NCBI RefSeq assembly: GCF_014268505.2
Contig: NZ_JABWQP020000005.1
Coordinates: forward strand, 124,001 to 188,000
Length of the DNA: 64,000 nt
Source of the DNA: Pseudomonas khorasanensis
Lineage (GTDB): Bacteria; Pseudomonadota; Gammaproteobacteria; Pseudomonadales; Pseudomonadaceae
Direction of reading: 5' to 3'
The position numbers and the translations under genes are program-made. The notes under the pieces are model-generated. The model saw only the letters and a list, made by a program, of their open reading frames with translations. It did no database searches and had not been told where the DNA came from. Positions 32,732 to 43,330 of this stretch are shown in pieces; position 1 is the stretch's first letter; every line of letters starts with the position of its first letter.

Positions 32732-35086
32732 TCAGCAGCTGAGGACCCGGCGCTGTAGCGCGGCTTGCAGATCCTCGAATTTTACCGGTTTGTGCAGATA
32801 GTCGATGGCGGCGCCCGGGGCGCAGGGTTCGCGGTCTGCCGTCACCGCCAACATGAACACCGGCAAGTGCGCGCAGCCCGGCAAGGCCTGGATCTGGCAG
32901 CACAACGACGCGCCTTCGTGACGGGGCAACTGGCAATCGATCAGCACGGCGTCGAAAGTCTCCCGCTGCAAGCATTCCAGCGCGGCGGCACCACTGTCAG
33001 CGGTACGCACGCGGAAACCGAGTTTGAGCAACATGCCGCGCATCACCAACTGGTTGACGTTGTTGTCGTCCACCAACAGTACTGTGCAGTCCTGCGGCGA
33101 ACGGATGCAATCGCGGGCCGGCTGTGTAGCGGGCAACGCTTCGATCGCCGGCAGTTCGAATTCGACATCCAGCTGAAAGCGACTGCCGCGTCCGGGTTCG
33201 GAACGGTGGGTGAGTTTGCCGCCAAGCAGTTCCACCAGCTGTCGGCAGATCGCCAGGCCGACGCCCAGCCCCCCGTATTCGCGGGTCATCGAACCGTCGA
33301 GCTGGAAGAAGCGCTGATAAAGGTTGGCCTCGCCCAGATCGGTGAAACCGATGCCGGTGTCGATCACCGCAAACGAGAGCGCCAGGCGATTATCCGTCGA
33401 CGGCCTGCCCGTGACCCGCAACGCCAGCCCCCCGACGCGGGTGAACTTGATCGCGTTGTCCAGCAGGCACTCCAGACATTGCGTCAGTTTCGCACTGTCG
33501 CCGAGCAGGCGATCCGGCAGAGTCGGCAGTACTTCGACCTTGAAGTCCAGGGACTTGCTCGCCGCGTTACCGTCGAACTGCACACGCAACGCCTCGACCA
33601 CACCGCGCAGGCTGAACGTGCCCGGCGTCGCCTTGAGCTTGCCGGCCTGCAATTCGGTGAGGGTGAGAATGCCGTTGACCATGCGCATCATGTCGCGGGC
33701 GGAACCGGCGGCGGTCTGCTGATACTGCTCAAGCTCCGGATCGAGCTCGACGGTCTGCATCAACTCCAGCGAACCGATCACCCCGTTCATCGGCGTGCGC
33801 AGTTCGTGGGTCAGCGTGGCGAGGAATTCATCCTTGAGCTTGTTGCTGTGGGCCAGCTGCTGATTGAGCACTTCGAGTTTTTGCCCGGCGTCATATAGCG
33901 TCTGCGCCTGTTGTTCGCGCATGGCATTGATGCGGTCGGCCAGCGCTAGTGAAAGCAATGCCACCTCGATGGCCGAGCCGATCTGGCTGGCGTACATGGT
34001 CAGGAACACGTTGGGCAGCAAGCCCAGCACCATCAGCGTGTTGACGATGCCGCCCAGCAGGAATGCCGACCAGGCGATGATGAAATAACGCGCCACGCGC
34101 AAACCGCGCCACCAGGCCAGGATCCCGGCGGCGAAAATCACCACAGTGAACGTCAGCGCCAGTGTGGTCGCCAGACGCAGGGCCAGGGCGTAACTGGTCA
34201 TCAACGACAGCCCGATCACCAGCGCACTGAACGCGATCAAGGCCATCAGCAAGCGATCGAGCCAGAGGCTGTGGGTTTTGGTCTGCAGGAAACTGCGGGC
34301 GAACTGGCTGCCGAACAGACCCGCGCAACCAATGAAAAACGGCGTCGCGGCGTTGGCCCACCATGGATTGTCCGGCCAGAAATACTCGACCGCCGCGCCG
34401 TTCACCGACAATTGATAGAGGCCGAACGAGCCGATATAGAAGATGTAATAAAGGTAGCTGGTGTCGCGCACGCTCAGGTAGATGAACAGGTTGTAGACCA
34501 GCATCCCCAGCAGAACGCCATAAATGATGCCGAGCACATACAACCGCACCGGTTGATCTTCGAGGTAGGCGGTGCTCGACCACAACGTCACCGGCGCCTG
34601 AATCGAACCCTGGCTGGCCAGTCGCAGGTACAGGGTTTGTTGCTGATCCGCTTTGAAGGGCAGGTCGAACAGATAGTTGTTCTGGCGGATCTCGCGGCTG
34701 GCGAAAGGCAAGGCATCGCCGGTCTGGCGCACCCGTCGATATTCCCCGCTGGCGTCTGGCAGATACAGGTCGAGATGATCAAGCGGCGGATACGCCAGTT
34801 CCAACAGCCAGGTGCGCTGGGCCGTCGGATTGCTCGGGCGATAATGCAGGTCGATCTTCAGCCAGAACGCCGAGCGCGAATAACCGGCATTGAGTGTGGC
34901 TCTGTCGTGGGCCTTGAACTGTCCGGCGGCGGCTTGCGCGCGAACATCGGTAATGCTCGCCTGACCGCTCGGGTCTTCGAACACTTGCAGCGATCGGCCC
35001 AGCGGGAGGCCCTGGGTGAATTCGTCGAACTCGACGGCGCTCGCCATAAGGGGCAAGCAGAACAGCAACATCAGCAAATAGCGCAT
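32732..35086 (-). CDS. ladS: Hybrid sensor histidine kinase LadS
   Basis: A 784-residue inner-membrane sensor that, in P. aeruginosa, promotes GacS/GacA signalling and the RsmY/RsmZ pathway towards biofilm and answers to calcium. A signal peptide covers residues 1-17, a periplasmic DISMED2 domain about 25-160, and seven helices about 180-385. The HisKA domain has His427 (THELRTPMNG), the ATPase domain has DNAIKFT, DTGIGF and GGLGVGLAI, and the receiver spans 669-784 with Asp717 (LIDCQLP) and Lys766. All phosphorelay residues are present. Placement between aidB and thiD matches P. aeruginosa ladS, except that I do not see the regulator gene I recall next to aidB there. Confidence 0.92.
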   Translation of the reverse strand: MRYLLMLLFCLPLMASAVEFDEFTQGLPLGRSLQVFEDPSGQASITDVRAQAAAGQFKAHDRATLNAGYSRSAFWLKIDLHYRPSNPTAQRTWLLELAYPPLDHLDLYLPDASGEYRRVRQTGDALPFASREIRQNNYLFDLPFKADQQQTLYLRLASQGSIQAPVTLWSSTAYLEDQPVRLYVLGIIYGVLLGMLVYNLFIYLSVRDTSYLYYIFYIGSFGLYQLSVNGAAVEYFWPDNPWWANAATPFFIGCAGLFGSQFARSFLQTKTHSLWLDRLLMALIAFSALVIGLSLMTSYALALRLATTLALTFTVVIFAAGILAWWRGLRVARYFIIAWSAFLLGGIVNTLMVLGLLPNVFLTMYASQIGSAIEVALLSLALADRINAMREQQAQTLYDAGQKLEVLNQQLAHSNKLKDEFLATLTHELRTPMNGVIGSLELMQTVELDPELEQYQQTAAGSARDMMRMVNGILTLTELQAGKLKATPGTFSLRGVVEALRVQFDGNAASKSLDFKVEVLPTLPDRLLGDSAKLTQCLECLLDNAIKFTRVGGLALRVTGRPSTDNRLALSFAVIDTGIGFTDLGEANLYQRFFQLDGSMTREYGGLGVGLAICRQLVELLGGKLTHRSEPGRGSRFQLDVEFELPAIEALPATQPARDCIRSPQDCTVLLVDDNNVNQLVMRGMLLKLGFRVRTADSGAAALECLQRETFDAVLIDCQLPRHEGASLCCQIQALPGCAHLPVFMLAVTADREPCAPGAAIDYLHKPVKFEDLQAALQRRVLSC

Positions 35087-35366
35087 TGAAGCCCCAGCGT
35101 GGCTCGTCCGGTTGTGTCAGGAAGCCCCCCATTCCCTTTGAGTAGACGTAAAACCGGTATTACCTGTTATTGGTTTGGATCCAGCGTAGCATAGCGGTTG
35201 ATGGCCATTGAGCACCATGGAAATTTTTCCTACAACGGCTCTAGAACAGGCGTTTCAGGGCAAAGCGCCGAGATAGAGCTGTTGGGTTGGTCAGGAAGAT
35301 CAAAAGATCGCAGCCTGGGGCAGCTCCTGCACCCGAAAATCAGCTTTGGTGGTAAGCTCGCGCACC
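35087..35366. other. Divergent region between ladS and thiD
   Basis: This 280-bp stretch contains a single REP unit at 35298-35332 and the promoters of both genes. I looked for a TPP riboswitch before thiD and did not see its conserved elements. Confidence 0.4.
35298..35332. repeat. Single REP unit, GATCAAAAGATCGCAGCC family
   Basis: One copy, without an inverted partner, of the unit that forms the inverted pair at 50786-50870. It starts GATCAAAAGATCGCAGCC and ends GGCAGCTCCTGC. Confidence 0.75.
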
Positions 35367-36164
35367 ATGAATATCTACAGCTCCCGCCCCGTTGTCCTCT
35401 GTCTCTCCGGCCACGACCCCAGTGGTGGCGCCGGCCTGCAGGCAGATATCGAAGCCTTGCTCGCGCAAGGATGCCATGCGGCTCCGGCCGTCACCGCCCT
35501 GACCGTGCAAGACACCGTCAACGTCACTGACTTTCGCGTCCTCGATCGTGAGTGGGTTCTGGCCCAGGCCAACGCCGTGTTCAACGACTCCGAAGTCGCG
35601 GCGGTGAAACTGGGCATGCTCGGTTCGCTGGAAATGGTCGACACGGTGGTCGAACTGCTGTCGGCGCACCCGCATTTGCCGGTGGTCTGCGACCCGGTAC
35701 TGCGCGCCGGCGGCGGCGGACGACTGGGCAAGGACGAGGTCGGCTATGCGATGCGCGAGCGTCTGCTGCCGCTGTCGATCATTGCCACGCCCAACCTTCC
35801 CGAAGCGCGCATCCTCGCCGAACTGCCCGAAGGCACCGCCGACGAGTGCGCGGAAAAACTTCTGCCGTTCATCAAAAACCTGCTGATCACCGGCGGTCAT
35901 GGCGACGAAACTGAAATCCACAACCGCCTGTACAGCCGCGATGGCCTGCGTGAAACCTTTTACTGCCAGCGGCTGCCCGGCAGTTATCACGGCTCCGGTT
36001 GCACACTGGCCAGTGCCTTGGCCGGTCGTCTGGCGCAGGGTGAACACCTCGTCAGCGCCGTGCGCACGGCTCTGGATTACACCTGGCGTACCCTGCGCGA
36101 TGCAGAGCAACTGGGCAAAGGCCAGTTCGTGCCGCGCCGCCTGCCGCTTGATTTCTGTTCGTAA
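35367..36164 (+). CDS. thiD: Hydroxymethylpyrimidine/phosphomethylpyrimidine kinase
   Basis: Phosphorylates hydroxymethylpyrimidine and its monophosphate to supply HMP-PP for thiamine synthesis. The 265-residue ribokinase-fold protein opens with VVLCLSGHDPSGGAGLQADI, has VVCDPVLRAGGGG in mid-protein, and carries the anion-hole/catalytic-base motif LPGSYHGSGCTLASALAG. The start at 35367 gives MNIYSSRPVVLCLSG. It is followed 18 bp later by thiE and then hemL on the same strand, so this is an operon for cofactor precursors. Confidence 0.93.
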   Translation: MNIYSSRPVVLCLSGHDPSGGAGLQADIEALLAQGCHAAPAVTALTVQDTVNVTDFRVLDREWVLAQANAVFNDSEVAAVKLGMLGSLEMVDTVVELLSAHPHLPVVCDPVLRAGGGGRLGKDEVGYAMRERLLPLSIIATPNLPEARILAELPEGTADECAEKLLPFIKNLLITGGHGDETEIHNRLYSRDGLRETFYCQRLPGSYHGSGCTLASALAGRLAQGEHLVSAVRTALDYTWRTLRDAEQLGKGQFVPRRLPLDFCS

Positions 36165-36182
36165 CGTCGCGAGGTCTGTTCG

Positions 36183-36806
36183 ATGAAACTACGTGGCCTG
36201 TATGCCATTACCGACAGCGAACTGCTGTCCGGCAAGTTTCTGTCTTACGTGGAGGCGGCGCTCGAAGGCGGCGTCACCCTGCTGCAATACCGCGACAAAA
36301 GCAGCGACGAGGCCCGCCGTCTGCGTGAGGCCCAAGCGCTGCGCGATCTGTGCGAGCGCTACAAGACGCGTCTGATCATCAACGATGACGCCGAACTGGC
36401 CGCGCGCCTCAACGTCGGCGTTCATCTCGGTCAGACCGACGGCCCGCTGTCGCCGACCCGCGCCCTCCTCGGCTCGAAAGCGATCATCGGTTCGACCTGC
36501 CACGGGCAAATCGCCCTGGCCGAACAAGCCGCCAAAGAAGGTGCGAGCTATGTCGCCTTCGGCCGCTTCTTCAACTCCACCACCAAGCCAGGTGCGCCGA
36601 GTTGCAGCCTCGATCTGCTCCACGAAGCCAAACAAACACTGCACTTGCCAATCTGCGCCATTGGCGGCATCACCCTCGACAATGCTGCGCCGCTGGTGAA
36701 TCACGGCGTGGATCTGCTCGCAGTGGTGCATGGCCTGTTCGGCGCCGACAGCACCGCCGAGGTGACTCGCCGCGCCCGCGCCTTCAACGAATTGTTCAAA
36801 ATCTGA
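36183..36806 (+). CDS. thiE: Thiamine-phosphate synthase
   Basis: Couples HMP-PP with the thiazole phosphate to give thiamine phosphate. The 207-residue TIM barrel has [15 protein letters not shown] at the start, [14 protein letters not shown] (pyrophosphate and Mg binding), [24 protein letters not shown], and [30 protein letters not shown] at the C-terminus. These are the standard ThiE blocks. It sits between thiD and hemL, starting 18 bp after thiD. Confidence 0.94.
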   Translation: MKLRGLYAITDSELLSGKFLSYVEAALEGGVTLLQYRDKSSDEARRLREAQALRDLCERYKTRLIINDDAELAARLNVGVHLGQTDGPLSPTRALLGSKAIIGSTCHGQIALAEQAAKEGASYVAFGRFFNSTTKPGAPSCSLDLLHEAKQTLHLPICAIGGITLDNAAPLVNHGVDLLAVVHGLFGADSTAEVTRRARAFNELFKI

Positions 36807-36821
36807 TTTGAGAGCCCGATC

Positions 36822-38105
36822 ATGTCTCGTTCCGAAACCCTGTTTGCCAATGCCCAGAAGCACATCCCCGGTGGCGTGAACTCGCCAGTTCGCGCGTTCA
36901 AGAGTGTTGGCGGCACGCCGCTGTTCTTCAAGCATGCCGAAGGCGCCTACGTCACTGACGAAGACGACAAGCGTTATGTTGATTACGTGGGTTCATGGGG
37001 CCCGATGATCCTCGGCCACAGCCATCCGGACGTTCTGGATGCAGTGCGCAATCAGCTGCAACACGGCCTGTCGTACGGCGCGCCGACTTCGATGGAAACC
37101 GAGATGGCCGATCTGGTCTGCTCGCTGGTGCCATCGATGGACATGGTGCGCATGGTCAGCTCCGGCACCGAGGCGACCATGAGCGCGATCCGCCTGGCCC
37201 GTGGATTCACCGGCCGCGACAGCATCATCAAATTCGAAGGCTGCTACCACGGCCACTCCGACAGCCTGCTGGTCAAGGCCGGCTCCGGTGCGCTGACTCA
37301 GGGCGTGCCGAGTTCGGCCGGTGTACCGGCAGCATTCGCCAAACACACCCTGACCCTGCCGTTCAACGACATCGAAGCGGTTGAAACGATGCTGGCTGAA
37401 GTGGGCCAGGAAGTGGCCTGCATCATCGTTGAGCCGGTGGCTGGCAACATGAATTGCGTACCGCCAGCGCCGGGCTTTCTCGAAGGCCTGCGTTCGCTGT
37501 GCGACAAGCACGGTGTGGTGTTGATTTTCGACGAAGTAATGACCGGTTTCCGCGTCGCACTCGGCGGTGCCCAGGCGCATTACGGCGTCACGCCAGACCT
37601 GACCACCTTCGGCAAGATCATCGGCGGCGGCATGCCGGTGGGTTGCTTCGGCGGCAAACGCGACATCATGCAGTGCATCGCGCCGCTCGGCCCGGTGTAT
37701 CAGGCGGGCACGTTGTCGGGTAACCCCCTGGCGATGGCCGCTGGCTTGACGACTTTGCGTCTGATCAGCCGTCCGGGCTTCCACGCCGAACTGACCGACT
37801 ACACCACACGCCTGCTCGACGGTCTGCAACAACGCGCCGATGCGGCGGGCATTCCGTTCGTGACCACTCAAGCTGGCGGCATGTTCGGCCTGTACTTCAG
37901 CGGCGCCGACGACATCGTCACTTTCGACGATGTCATGGCAAGCGACGCTGCGCTGTTCGGCCGCTTCTTCCACTTGATGCTGGAAGGTGGCGTGTATCTG
38001 GCGCCGAGCGCCTTTGAAGCCGGTTTCACCTCGATCGCTCACGGTGAAGCGGAGTTGAAACTGACGCTGGACGCTGCCGAGCGTGCTTTCGCCGCACTCA
38101 AGTAA
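36822..38105 (+). CDS. hemL: Glutamate-1-semialdehyde 2,1-aminomutase
   Basis: A PLP enzyme that forms 5-aminolevulinate, the first committed tetrapyrrole precursor in the C5 pathway. The 427-residue length is normal. It has [25 protein letters not shown] at the N-terminus, [25 protein letters not shown], and the PLP lysine Lys265 in [16 protein letters not shown] lies upstream of the ATG. It is the last gene of the thiD-thiE-hemL unit, followed by a hairpin that probably ends the transcript. Confidence 0.95.
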   Translation: MSRSETLFANAQKHIPGGVNSPVRAFKSVGGTPLFFKHAEGAYVTDEDDKRYVDYVGSWGPMILGHSHPDVLDAVRNQLQHGLSYGAPTSMETEMADLVCSLVPSMDMVRMVSSGTEATMSAIRLARGFTGRDSIIKFEGCYHGHSDSLLVKAGSGALTQGVPSSAGVPAAFAKHTLTLPFNDIEAVETMLAEVGQEVACIIVEPVAGNMNCVPPAPGFLEGLRSLCDKHGVVLIFDEVMTGFRVALGGAQAHYGVTPDLTTFGKIIGGGMPVGCFGGKRDIMQCIAPLGPVYQAGTLSGNPLAMAAGLTTLRLISRPGFHAELTDYTTRLLDGLQQRADAAGIPFVTTQAGGMFGLYFSGADDIVTFDDVMASDAALFGRFFHLMLEGGVYLAPSAFEAGFTSIAHGEAELKLTLDAAERAFAALK

Positions 38106-38115
38106 TCGCCGTACC

Positions 38116-38143
38116 GCTGACGTTGGCCATGGCCAGCGTCAGC
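38116..38143 (+). terminator. Hairpin downstream of hemL
   Basis: GCTGACGTTGGCC pairs with GGCCAGCGTCAGC (13 bp with one G-T wobble and a minimal loop), followed by a weak TTTC tail. The T run is short, so termination is probable but not certain. Confidence 0.6.
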
Positions 38144-38329
38144 TTTCACCTACATCCCTGCGATTTTTCCGAACCGCCTGCCAAAATCCCGCCTAAAGTG
38201 GGCGATATGTTCCCCGCGCAGCAGAAAAACGAGTAAAGACTTTGTAAGGTTGGCCCTGCTTATTTCATAATGCGCGCTTATTGGATCCCCCGACGGGTCC
38301 GCGTGCCCTTCAGAGGTAAGTCGATTCCC

Positions 38330-38884
38330 ATGAACCGCACCGGCCGCACCCTTGCATTGGGCTGCCTGTTGCTCCTTCAGCCCCTGCTCGCGCATGCACA
38401 AGCAGGCGGCAACTCGTTGTTGATCCCGGCGATGGGTCGTTGCACCCTCAATACTCAGCCGCAAGACGTCACGCAGGCACTGGCCGCCTGCCAGAAAGCG
38501 GCGGACGAAGGGGATGCGCAAGCGCAATACGAGTTGGGTGAGTTCTACTACGACGGCAAAAACGCGCCGCGCGACCTCAATCAAGCCCTGAGCTATTTCG
38601 AAAAAGCCTCGCTGCAAGGCCACGCTCAGGCGCAATTCAAGCTCGGCAGCATGTTCTTCCACGGTGAAGGCGTGCAGGCCAACAATATTCAGGCGTACAT
38701 CGTGCTGAAGATGGCCGCGGTCAACGGCGCCGAAGAGGCGCTGGACACCGCCGACGAAGTCTCTGAAAAAATGTCCCGAGAAGACCTCGAGACCGCCACT
38801 CAGGTGCTGGGACAGATTTTCCGCAAATACCTGATGGAACTGCAGAGCGCCGATGGGCGCACGCCCTTTTCGCCACTTCCCTGA
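38330..38884 (+). CDS. Sel1-like TPR protein, secreted
   Basis: A 184-residue protein with a signal peptide (TLALGCLLLLQPLLAHAQA) and two Sel1-type tetratricopeptide repeats, seen as [25 protein letters not shown] and QGHAQAQFKLGSMFFHGEGV. A third, weaker one follows at NNIQAYIVLKMAA. Such proteins mediate protein contacts in the envelope, but no partner can be named. The start at 38330 gives the only codon with a full signal peptide. It is monocistronic, ending before a REP pair. Confidence 0.83.
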   Translation: MNRTGRTLALGCLLLLQPLLAHAQAGGNSLLIPAMGRCTLNTQPQDVTQALAACQKAADEGDAQAQYELGEFYYDGKNAPRDLNQALSYFEKASLQGHAQAQFKLGSMFFHGEGVQANNIQAYIVLKMAAVNGAEEALDTADEVSEKMSREDLETATQVLGQIFRKYLMELQSADGRTPFSPLP

Positions 38885-38908
38885 TTTTTGCGCCGACCTT
38901 TCTGGCCC

Positions 38909-38975
38909 CTTCGCGAGCAGGCTCGCTCCCACATCGGAATGCATTTCCCTGTGGGAGCGAGCCTGCTCGCGAAGA
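38909..38975. repeat. Inverted pair of REP units, short linker
   Basis: Two units facing inward (CGCGAGCAGGCTCGCTCCCAC first) with a short linker containing GGAATGCATTT. It lies between the Sel1 and DUF1820 genes, which are convergent. Its linker resembles those at 44859, 52506 and 50786. Confidence 0.9.
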
Positions 38976-38995
38976 GCGCGCCTCGGTCTTGAGAC

Positions 38996-39325
38996 TTACT
39001 TCTCAGGCATCGGCATCGGGAACGGCATGACATTGCCGACCGCGCCACGGGCTTCACTGATTTTCGGGGTGCCCAGACGTTCCACTTCGTCGATGCGCAC
39101 GATCGAATGCATCGGCACAAAGCTGCGCACCACGCCTTCGAATTGCGCCTTGAGCTTTTCTTCGCTCGGGTCGACGACCACTTGCGTGCGCTCGCCAAAG
39201 ACGAATTCTTCGACTTCCAGGAAACCCCACAGATCACTTTGATAGATCTGCTTGGCGTACATTTCGAACACCTGGCCCTGGTTGAGGAAAATCACCTTGT
39301 AGATTGGAGCTTCGCGTTTGGTCAT
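38996..39325 (-). CDS. DUF1820 family protein
   Basis: A 109-residue cytoplasmic protein of unknown function. The start MTKREAPIYKVIFLNQGQVFEMYAKQIYQSDLWGFLEVEEF is the conserved core of DUF1820. A short acidic/basic linker and a proline- and methionine-rich C-terminus (NVMPFPMPMPEK) follow. ATG at 39325 was preferred over upstream codons because the family begins there. It is divergent from miaB, with 133 bp between starts. Confidence 0.83.
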   Translation of the reverse strand: MTKREAPIYKVIFLNQGQVFEMYAKQIYQSDLWGFLEVEEFVFGERTQVVVDPSEEKLKAQFEGVVRSFVPMHSIVRIDEVERLGTPKISEARGAVGNVMPFPMPMPEK

Positions 39326-39458
39326 GGCGGATGGACAACATCGGGGACAAAAATGAGGGCGCGAACTATAGCATAGCCACCGGACGCACAGCGGTAGGAA
39401 CCTGAGGGCTTGTTCCCTATAATGCGCGGTTCTTTGAATCACGTGACGACCCTAATCC

Positions 39459-40787
39459 ATGGCCAAGAAGCTTTACATCGAAACCCACGGTTGCCAGATG
39501 AACGAGTACGACAGCTCGCGCATGGTCGATCTGCTGGGCGAACATCAGGCCCTGGAAGTCACCGCTCGTGCGGAAGACGCCGACGTGATTCTGCTCAACA
39601 CCTGCTCGATCCGCGAGCGCGCCCAGGACCGGGTGTACTCACAGCTCGGCCGCTGGCGCGAACTGAAACTCGCCAACCCGGACATGGTGATTGCCGTCGG
39701 CGGATGCGTGGCCAGCCAGGAAGGCGCGGCGATTCGTGATCGCGCCCCGTACGTTGACGTGGTGTTTGGCCCACAGACCCTGCACCGTCTGCCCGAAATG
39801 ATTGACGCCGCGCGCAGCAGCAAGCTGCCGCAGGTGGACGTCTCGTTCCCGGAAATCGAAAAATTCGACCACCTGCCCGAGCCGCGCATCGACGGCCCGA
39901 GCGCTTACGTGTCGGTGATGGAAGGTTGCAGCAAGTACTGCACGTTCTGCGTGGTGCCGTACACCCGTGGCGAAGAAGTCAGCCGGCCGTTCGATGACGT
40001 GATCGCCGAGGTCATCCACCTCGCCGAAAACGGCGTGCGCGAAGTGACGCTGCTGGGACAGAACGTCAACGGCTATCGCGGCACCACCCACGACGGTCGC
40101 CTGGCCGATCTGGCCGAGCTGATTCGCGTGGTCGCCGCCATCGACGGTATCGACCGCATTCGCTACACCACTTCGCACCCGCTGGAGTTCTCCGACAGCC
40201 TGATCCAGGCTCACGCCGAGGTGCCGGAGCTGGTCAAGCACCTGCACTTGCCGGTGCAGTCGGGTTCCGACCGGATCCTCGCGGCGATGAAGCGCAACCA
40301 CACGGCGCTGGAGTACAAATCCAAGCTGCGCAAACTGCGCGCGGCCGTGCCAGGAATCTGCATCAGTTCGGACTTCATCGTCGGCTTCCCAGGCGAAACC
40401 GAGAAAGACTTCGAACAGACCATGAAATTGATTGCCGACGTCGGCTTCGATTTCTCCTATTCGTTCGTCTACAGCCAGCGCCCGGGCACCCCCGCCGCCG
40501 ACTTGGCCGACGACACCCCCGAAGAGTTGAAGAAAGAGCGGCTCAATGCGTTGCAACATCGCTTGAACCAGCAGGGGTTCGAAATCAGCCGACAAATGGT
40601 CGGCTCGATTCAGCGCATTCTGGTGACCGATTATTCGAAAAAGGATCCCGGCGAACTCCAGGGCCGCACCGAGAACAACCGTATCGTCAACTTCCGCTGC
40701 GACAATCCAACGCTGATCGGTCAGTTTGCCGACGTGCATATTGATGCCGCGCAACCGCACTCGTTGCGCGGTTCGCTGGTTCAGTAA
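39459..40787 (+). CDS. miaB: tRNA-2-methylthio-N6-isopentenyladenosine synthase
   Basis: A radical-SAM methylthiotransferase that converts i6A37 to ms2i6A37 in tRNAs reading UNN codons. The 442-residue protein has the three-cysteine UPF0004 domain first (cysteines in [21 protein letters not shown] and AVGGCVASQ), then the radical-SAM cluster CSKYCTFC, and a C-terminal TRAM domain ([33 protein letters not shown]). All cluster cysteines are present. It stands before a REP pair that separates it from phoH. Confidence 0.95.
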   Translation: MAKKLYIETHGCQMNEYDSSRMVDLLGEHQALEVTARAEDADVILLNTCSIRERAQDRVYSQLGRWRELKLANPDMVIAVGGCVASQEGAAIRDRAPYVDVVFGPQTLHRLPEMIDAARSSKLPQVDVSFPEIEKFDHLPEPRIDGPSAYVSVMEGCSKYCTFCVVPYTRGEEVSRPFDDVIAEVIHLAENGVREVTLLGQNVNGYRGTTHDGRLADLAELIRVVAAIDGIDRIRYTTSHPLEFSDSLIQAHAEVPELVKHLHLPVQSGSDRILAAMKRNHTALEYKSKLRKLRAAVPGICISSDFIVGFPGETEKDFEQTMKLIADVGFDFSYSFVYSQRPGTPAADLADDTPEELKKERLNALQHRLNQQGFEISRQMVGSIQRILVTDYSKKDPGELQGRTENNRIVNFRCDNPTLIGQFADVHIDAAQPHSLRGSLVQ

Positions 40788-40800
40788 CACTGCATTTCCT

Positions 40801-40893
40801 CTGTGGGAGCGAGCCTGCTCGCGAAGGCGGCAACACATTCAACATCAATGTGTCTGACAGACCGCTTTCGCGAGCAGGCTCGCTCCCACAGGA
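40801..40893. repeat. Inverted pair of REP units, long linker
   Basis: Outward arrangement, GTGGGAG at both ends, linker of about 45 bp including CAACATCAATGTG. It lies between miaB and phoH, which read in the same direction. Confidence 0.9.
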
Positions 40894-40981
40894 ACAGCGG
40901 TGATTTAAGAGCTTTCGCACCCACGCCACTGGCGTTATCCTTGATTTCATCTTAATTGCCCCTGGGCGGCTAAATACGACC

Positions 40982-41980
40982 TTGAACGCACCCATCGAAC
41001 CACATCGTTTTCTTCTCGAGCCCTTTGAGGCTCGCCGCTTCGCCAATCTGTGCGGGCAATTCGACGAGCATTTGCGCTTGATCGAACAGCGCCTGGCCAT
41101 CGAGATCCGCAATCGCGGAAACCAGTTCGAACTGATCGGCGACCCCAAACACACCACGTCTGCGGAAAACCTGCTGCGTCGGCTGTACCGCGAAACAAAG
41201 GGTACCGAGCTGTCGCCAGACCTGGTTCACTTGTTCCTGCAGGAATCGGCTGGCGAAGATCTCGACAATCCTGCCCCCGCAGAACCCACCGTCGCCCTGC
41301 GCACGAAAAAAGGCATGATTCGCCCGCGCGGTCTGAATCAGCAGCGCTACGTGAAGGAAATCCTCGGCAACGACATCAACTTCGGCATCGGCCCGGCCGG
41401 TACCGGCAAGACGTATCTGGCCGTGGCCTGCGCCGTCGATGCGCTGGAACGTGAGCAGATCCGCCGCATCCTGCTGGTGCGTCCGGCGGTCGAGGCGGGC
41501 GAAAAGCTCGGTTTCCTGCCCGGCGACCTGTCCCAGAAGATCGACCCGTACCTGCGCCCGCTCTATGACGCGCTGTACGAAATGCTCGGTTTCGAATACG
41601 TCGCCAAGCTGATCGAGAAACAGGTCATTGAAGTCGCGCCACTGGCCTACATGCGCGGTCGCACGCTAAACAACAGCTTCATCATTCTCGACGAGAGCCA
41701 GAACACCACCGTCGAGCAAATGAAGATGTTCCTGACGCGAATCGGCTTCGGCTCGACGGCGGTCATTACCGGCGACATCACTCAGGTCGACCTGCCGCGC
41801 GGCACCAAGTCTGGCCTGCATCATGTGATCGAAGTGCTCAAAGACGTGCCGGGCATCAGCTTCACCCACTTCCAGCCCAAAGACGTGGTGCGCCACCCCT
41901 TGGTGCAGCGGATTGTCGAGGCCTACGAGCGCTTCGAAAGCCGCGCCGAAGCGCCAAAGGAAGCCCCGCGCAATGCTTGA
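40982..41980 (+). CDS. ybeZ: PhoH-like ATPase (YbeZ)
   Basis: A 332-residue cytoplasmic ATPase that works with YbeY on RNA and ribosome quality in other bacteria. Walker A is [30 protein letters not shown] follows, Walker B is [11 protein letters not shown], and [12 protein letters not shown] comes later. The start is TTG at 40982 (giving [19 protein letters not shown]), with no good ATG in the right place. Its 3' end overlaps ybeY by 8 bp, so the pair is translationally coupled. It heads a ybeZ-ybeY-corC-lnt operon. Confidence 0.9.
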   Translation: MNAPIEPHRFLLEPFEARRFANLCGQFDEHLRLIEQRLAIEIRNRGNQFELIGDPKHTTSAENLLRRLYRETKGTELSPDLVHLFLQESAGEDLDNPAPAEPTVALRTKKGMIRPRGLNQQRYVKEILGNDINFGIGPAGTGKTYLAVACAVDALEREQIRRILLVRPAVEAGEKLGFLPGDLSQKIDPYLRPLYDALYEMLGFEYVAKLIEKQVIEVAPLAYMRGRTLNNSFIILDESQNTTVEQMKMFLTRIGFGSTAVITGDITQVDLPRGTKSGLHHVIEVLKDVPGISFTHFQPKDVVRHPLVQRIVEAYERFESRAEAPKEAPRNA

Positions 41981-42467
41981 GCTGGATCTGCAAATCGCCA
42001 CCGAAGCGTCGGCGCCGAGTGAAACCGAGTTCCGCCAATGGTGCGAAATGGCCCTGCGCCAGCGCACCGCCGACTCGGAAATGACCATCCGTCTGGTCGA
42101 CGAGAAAGAAGGTCGTGAACTCAATCACACCTGGCGTCATAAGGATTATGCGACCAACGTCCTGTCGTTCCCGGCCGAAGTGCCCGACGAATTTCTCGAC
42201 ATCCCGCTGCTGGGCGATCTGGTGATCTGCGTGGCAGTGGTCGAACGCGAAGCGGCCGAGCAAGGCAAGGAACTAAACGCCCACTGGGCACATCTGGTCA
42301 TTCACGGCTGCTTGCATCTGCTCGGTTACGACCATATAGATGACGACGAAGCCGAGGAAATGGAAGCACTGGAACGCGAGTTGCTTGCCGAACTGGGCTA
42401 TCCCGATCCGTACGCGGACGACGAAACCGAACCATCCCCCATCGTTACAACAAAGGATTCAGAGTAA
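41973..42467 (+). CDS. ybeY: Endoribonuclease / rRNA maturation factor YbeY
   Basis: A 164-residue zinc protein needed for 16S rRNA 3'-end maturation and ribosome quality control. The zinc site [20 protein letters not shown] has the three histidines of the HGxLHLxGYDH signature. [28 protein letters not shown] precedes it, with the conserved Arg. It starts 8 bp inside ybeZ (ATGCTTGA). An acidic C-terminal tail follows the core. Confidence 0.94.
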   Translation: MLELDLQIATEASAPSETEFRQWCEMALRQRTADSEMTIRLVDEKEGRELNHTWRHKDYATNVLSFPAEVPDEFLDIPLLGDLVICVAVVEREAAEQGKELNAHWAHLVIHGCLHLLGYDHIDDDEAEEMEALERELLAELGYPDPYADDETEPSPIVTTKDSE

Positions 42468-42472
42468 TCGCT

Positions 42473-43312
42473 ATGAGCGAAGATCGATCGAGCAACGGGC
42501 AGAAGTCATGGCTGGGTAAACTGACCCAGGCTTTTGCCCACGAGCCGAAGAACCGTCAGGAGCTCCTCGAGCTGCTGCGTGATGCACATCAGAACAAACT
42601 GCTGGACAGCGAAGCGCTGGCCATCGTCGAAGGCGCCATTCAGGTGGCTGACCTGCAAGTACGCGACATCATGGTCCCTCGCTCGCAGATGATCAGCATC
42701 AAGGCGACCCAGACACCTCGCGAATTTCTCCCTGCCGTGGTCGATTCGGCCCACTCGCGCTATCCAGTCATCGGCGAAAGCCATGACGACGTGATGGGCG
42801 TGTTGCTGGCCAAGGACCTGCTGCCGCTGATCCTCAAGGAAAACGGTGACAGCTTCAACATCAAGGACCTGCTGCGCCCGGCCACCTTTGTGCCGGAGTC
42901 CAAGCGTCTGAACGTGTTGTTGCGTGAATTCCGCGCCAACCACAACCACATGGCCATTGTGATTGACGAATACGGCGGCGTGGCCGGCCTGGTAACCATC
43001 GAAGACGTGCTCGAGCAGATCGTTGGCGACATCGAAGACGAGCACGACGTTGAAGAAGACAGCTACATCAAACCGCTGCCCAGCGGTGATTTCTTGATCA
43101 AGGCCCTGACGCCGATCGAGAACTTCAACGAGTTCTTCGACAGCGAATTCTCCGACGATGAGTTCGACACCGTCGGCGGCCTGGTGATGAGCGCGTTCGG
43201 GCACTTGCCAAAACGCAACGAAATCACTGAAATCGGCGCCTATCGTTTCCGCATCCTGAACGCCGACAGCCGTCGGATTCATTTGCTGCGACTCACGCCA
43301 ATTGCTCGGTAA
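42473..43312 (+). CDS. corC: CorC/HlyC family CBS-domain protein
   Basis: A 279-residue protein linked to Mg and Co export in enterics, through action with CorA or related channels. Two CBS domains cover roughly residues 65-190 (RDIMVPRSQMISIKATQTPREFL and SRYPVIGESHDDVMGVLLAKDLL, then TFVPESKRLNVLLREFRANHNHMAIVIDEYGGVAGLVTIEDVLEQIVG). The C-terminal transporter-associated domain follows (DEFDTVGGLVMSAFGHLPKRNE). It has no membrane segment. Starting 5 bp after ybeY, it is part of the same operon. Confidence 0.91.
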   Translation: MSEDRSSNGQKSWLGKLTQAFAHEPKNRQELLELLRDAHQNKLLDSEALAIVEGAIQVADLQVRDIMVPRSQMISIKATQTPREFLPAVVDSAHSRYPVIGESHDDVMGVLLAKDLLPLILKENGDSFNIKDLLRPATFVPESKRLNVLLREFRANHNHMAIVIDEYGGVAGLVTIEDVLEQIVGDIEDEHDVEEDSYIKPLPSGDFLIKALTPIENFNEFFDSEFSDDEFDTVGGLVMSAFGHLPKRNEITEIGAYRFRILNADSRRIHLLRLTPIAR

Positions 43313-43330
43313 AGAAATCTAAGGACTGAA

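Noticed and set aside
35087..35366. TPP riboswitch before thiD
   Set aside because: No CUGAGA-type or other conserved THI-box segment could be found, and the region contains a REP unit instead.
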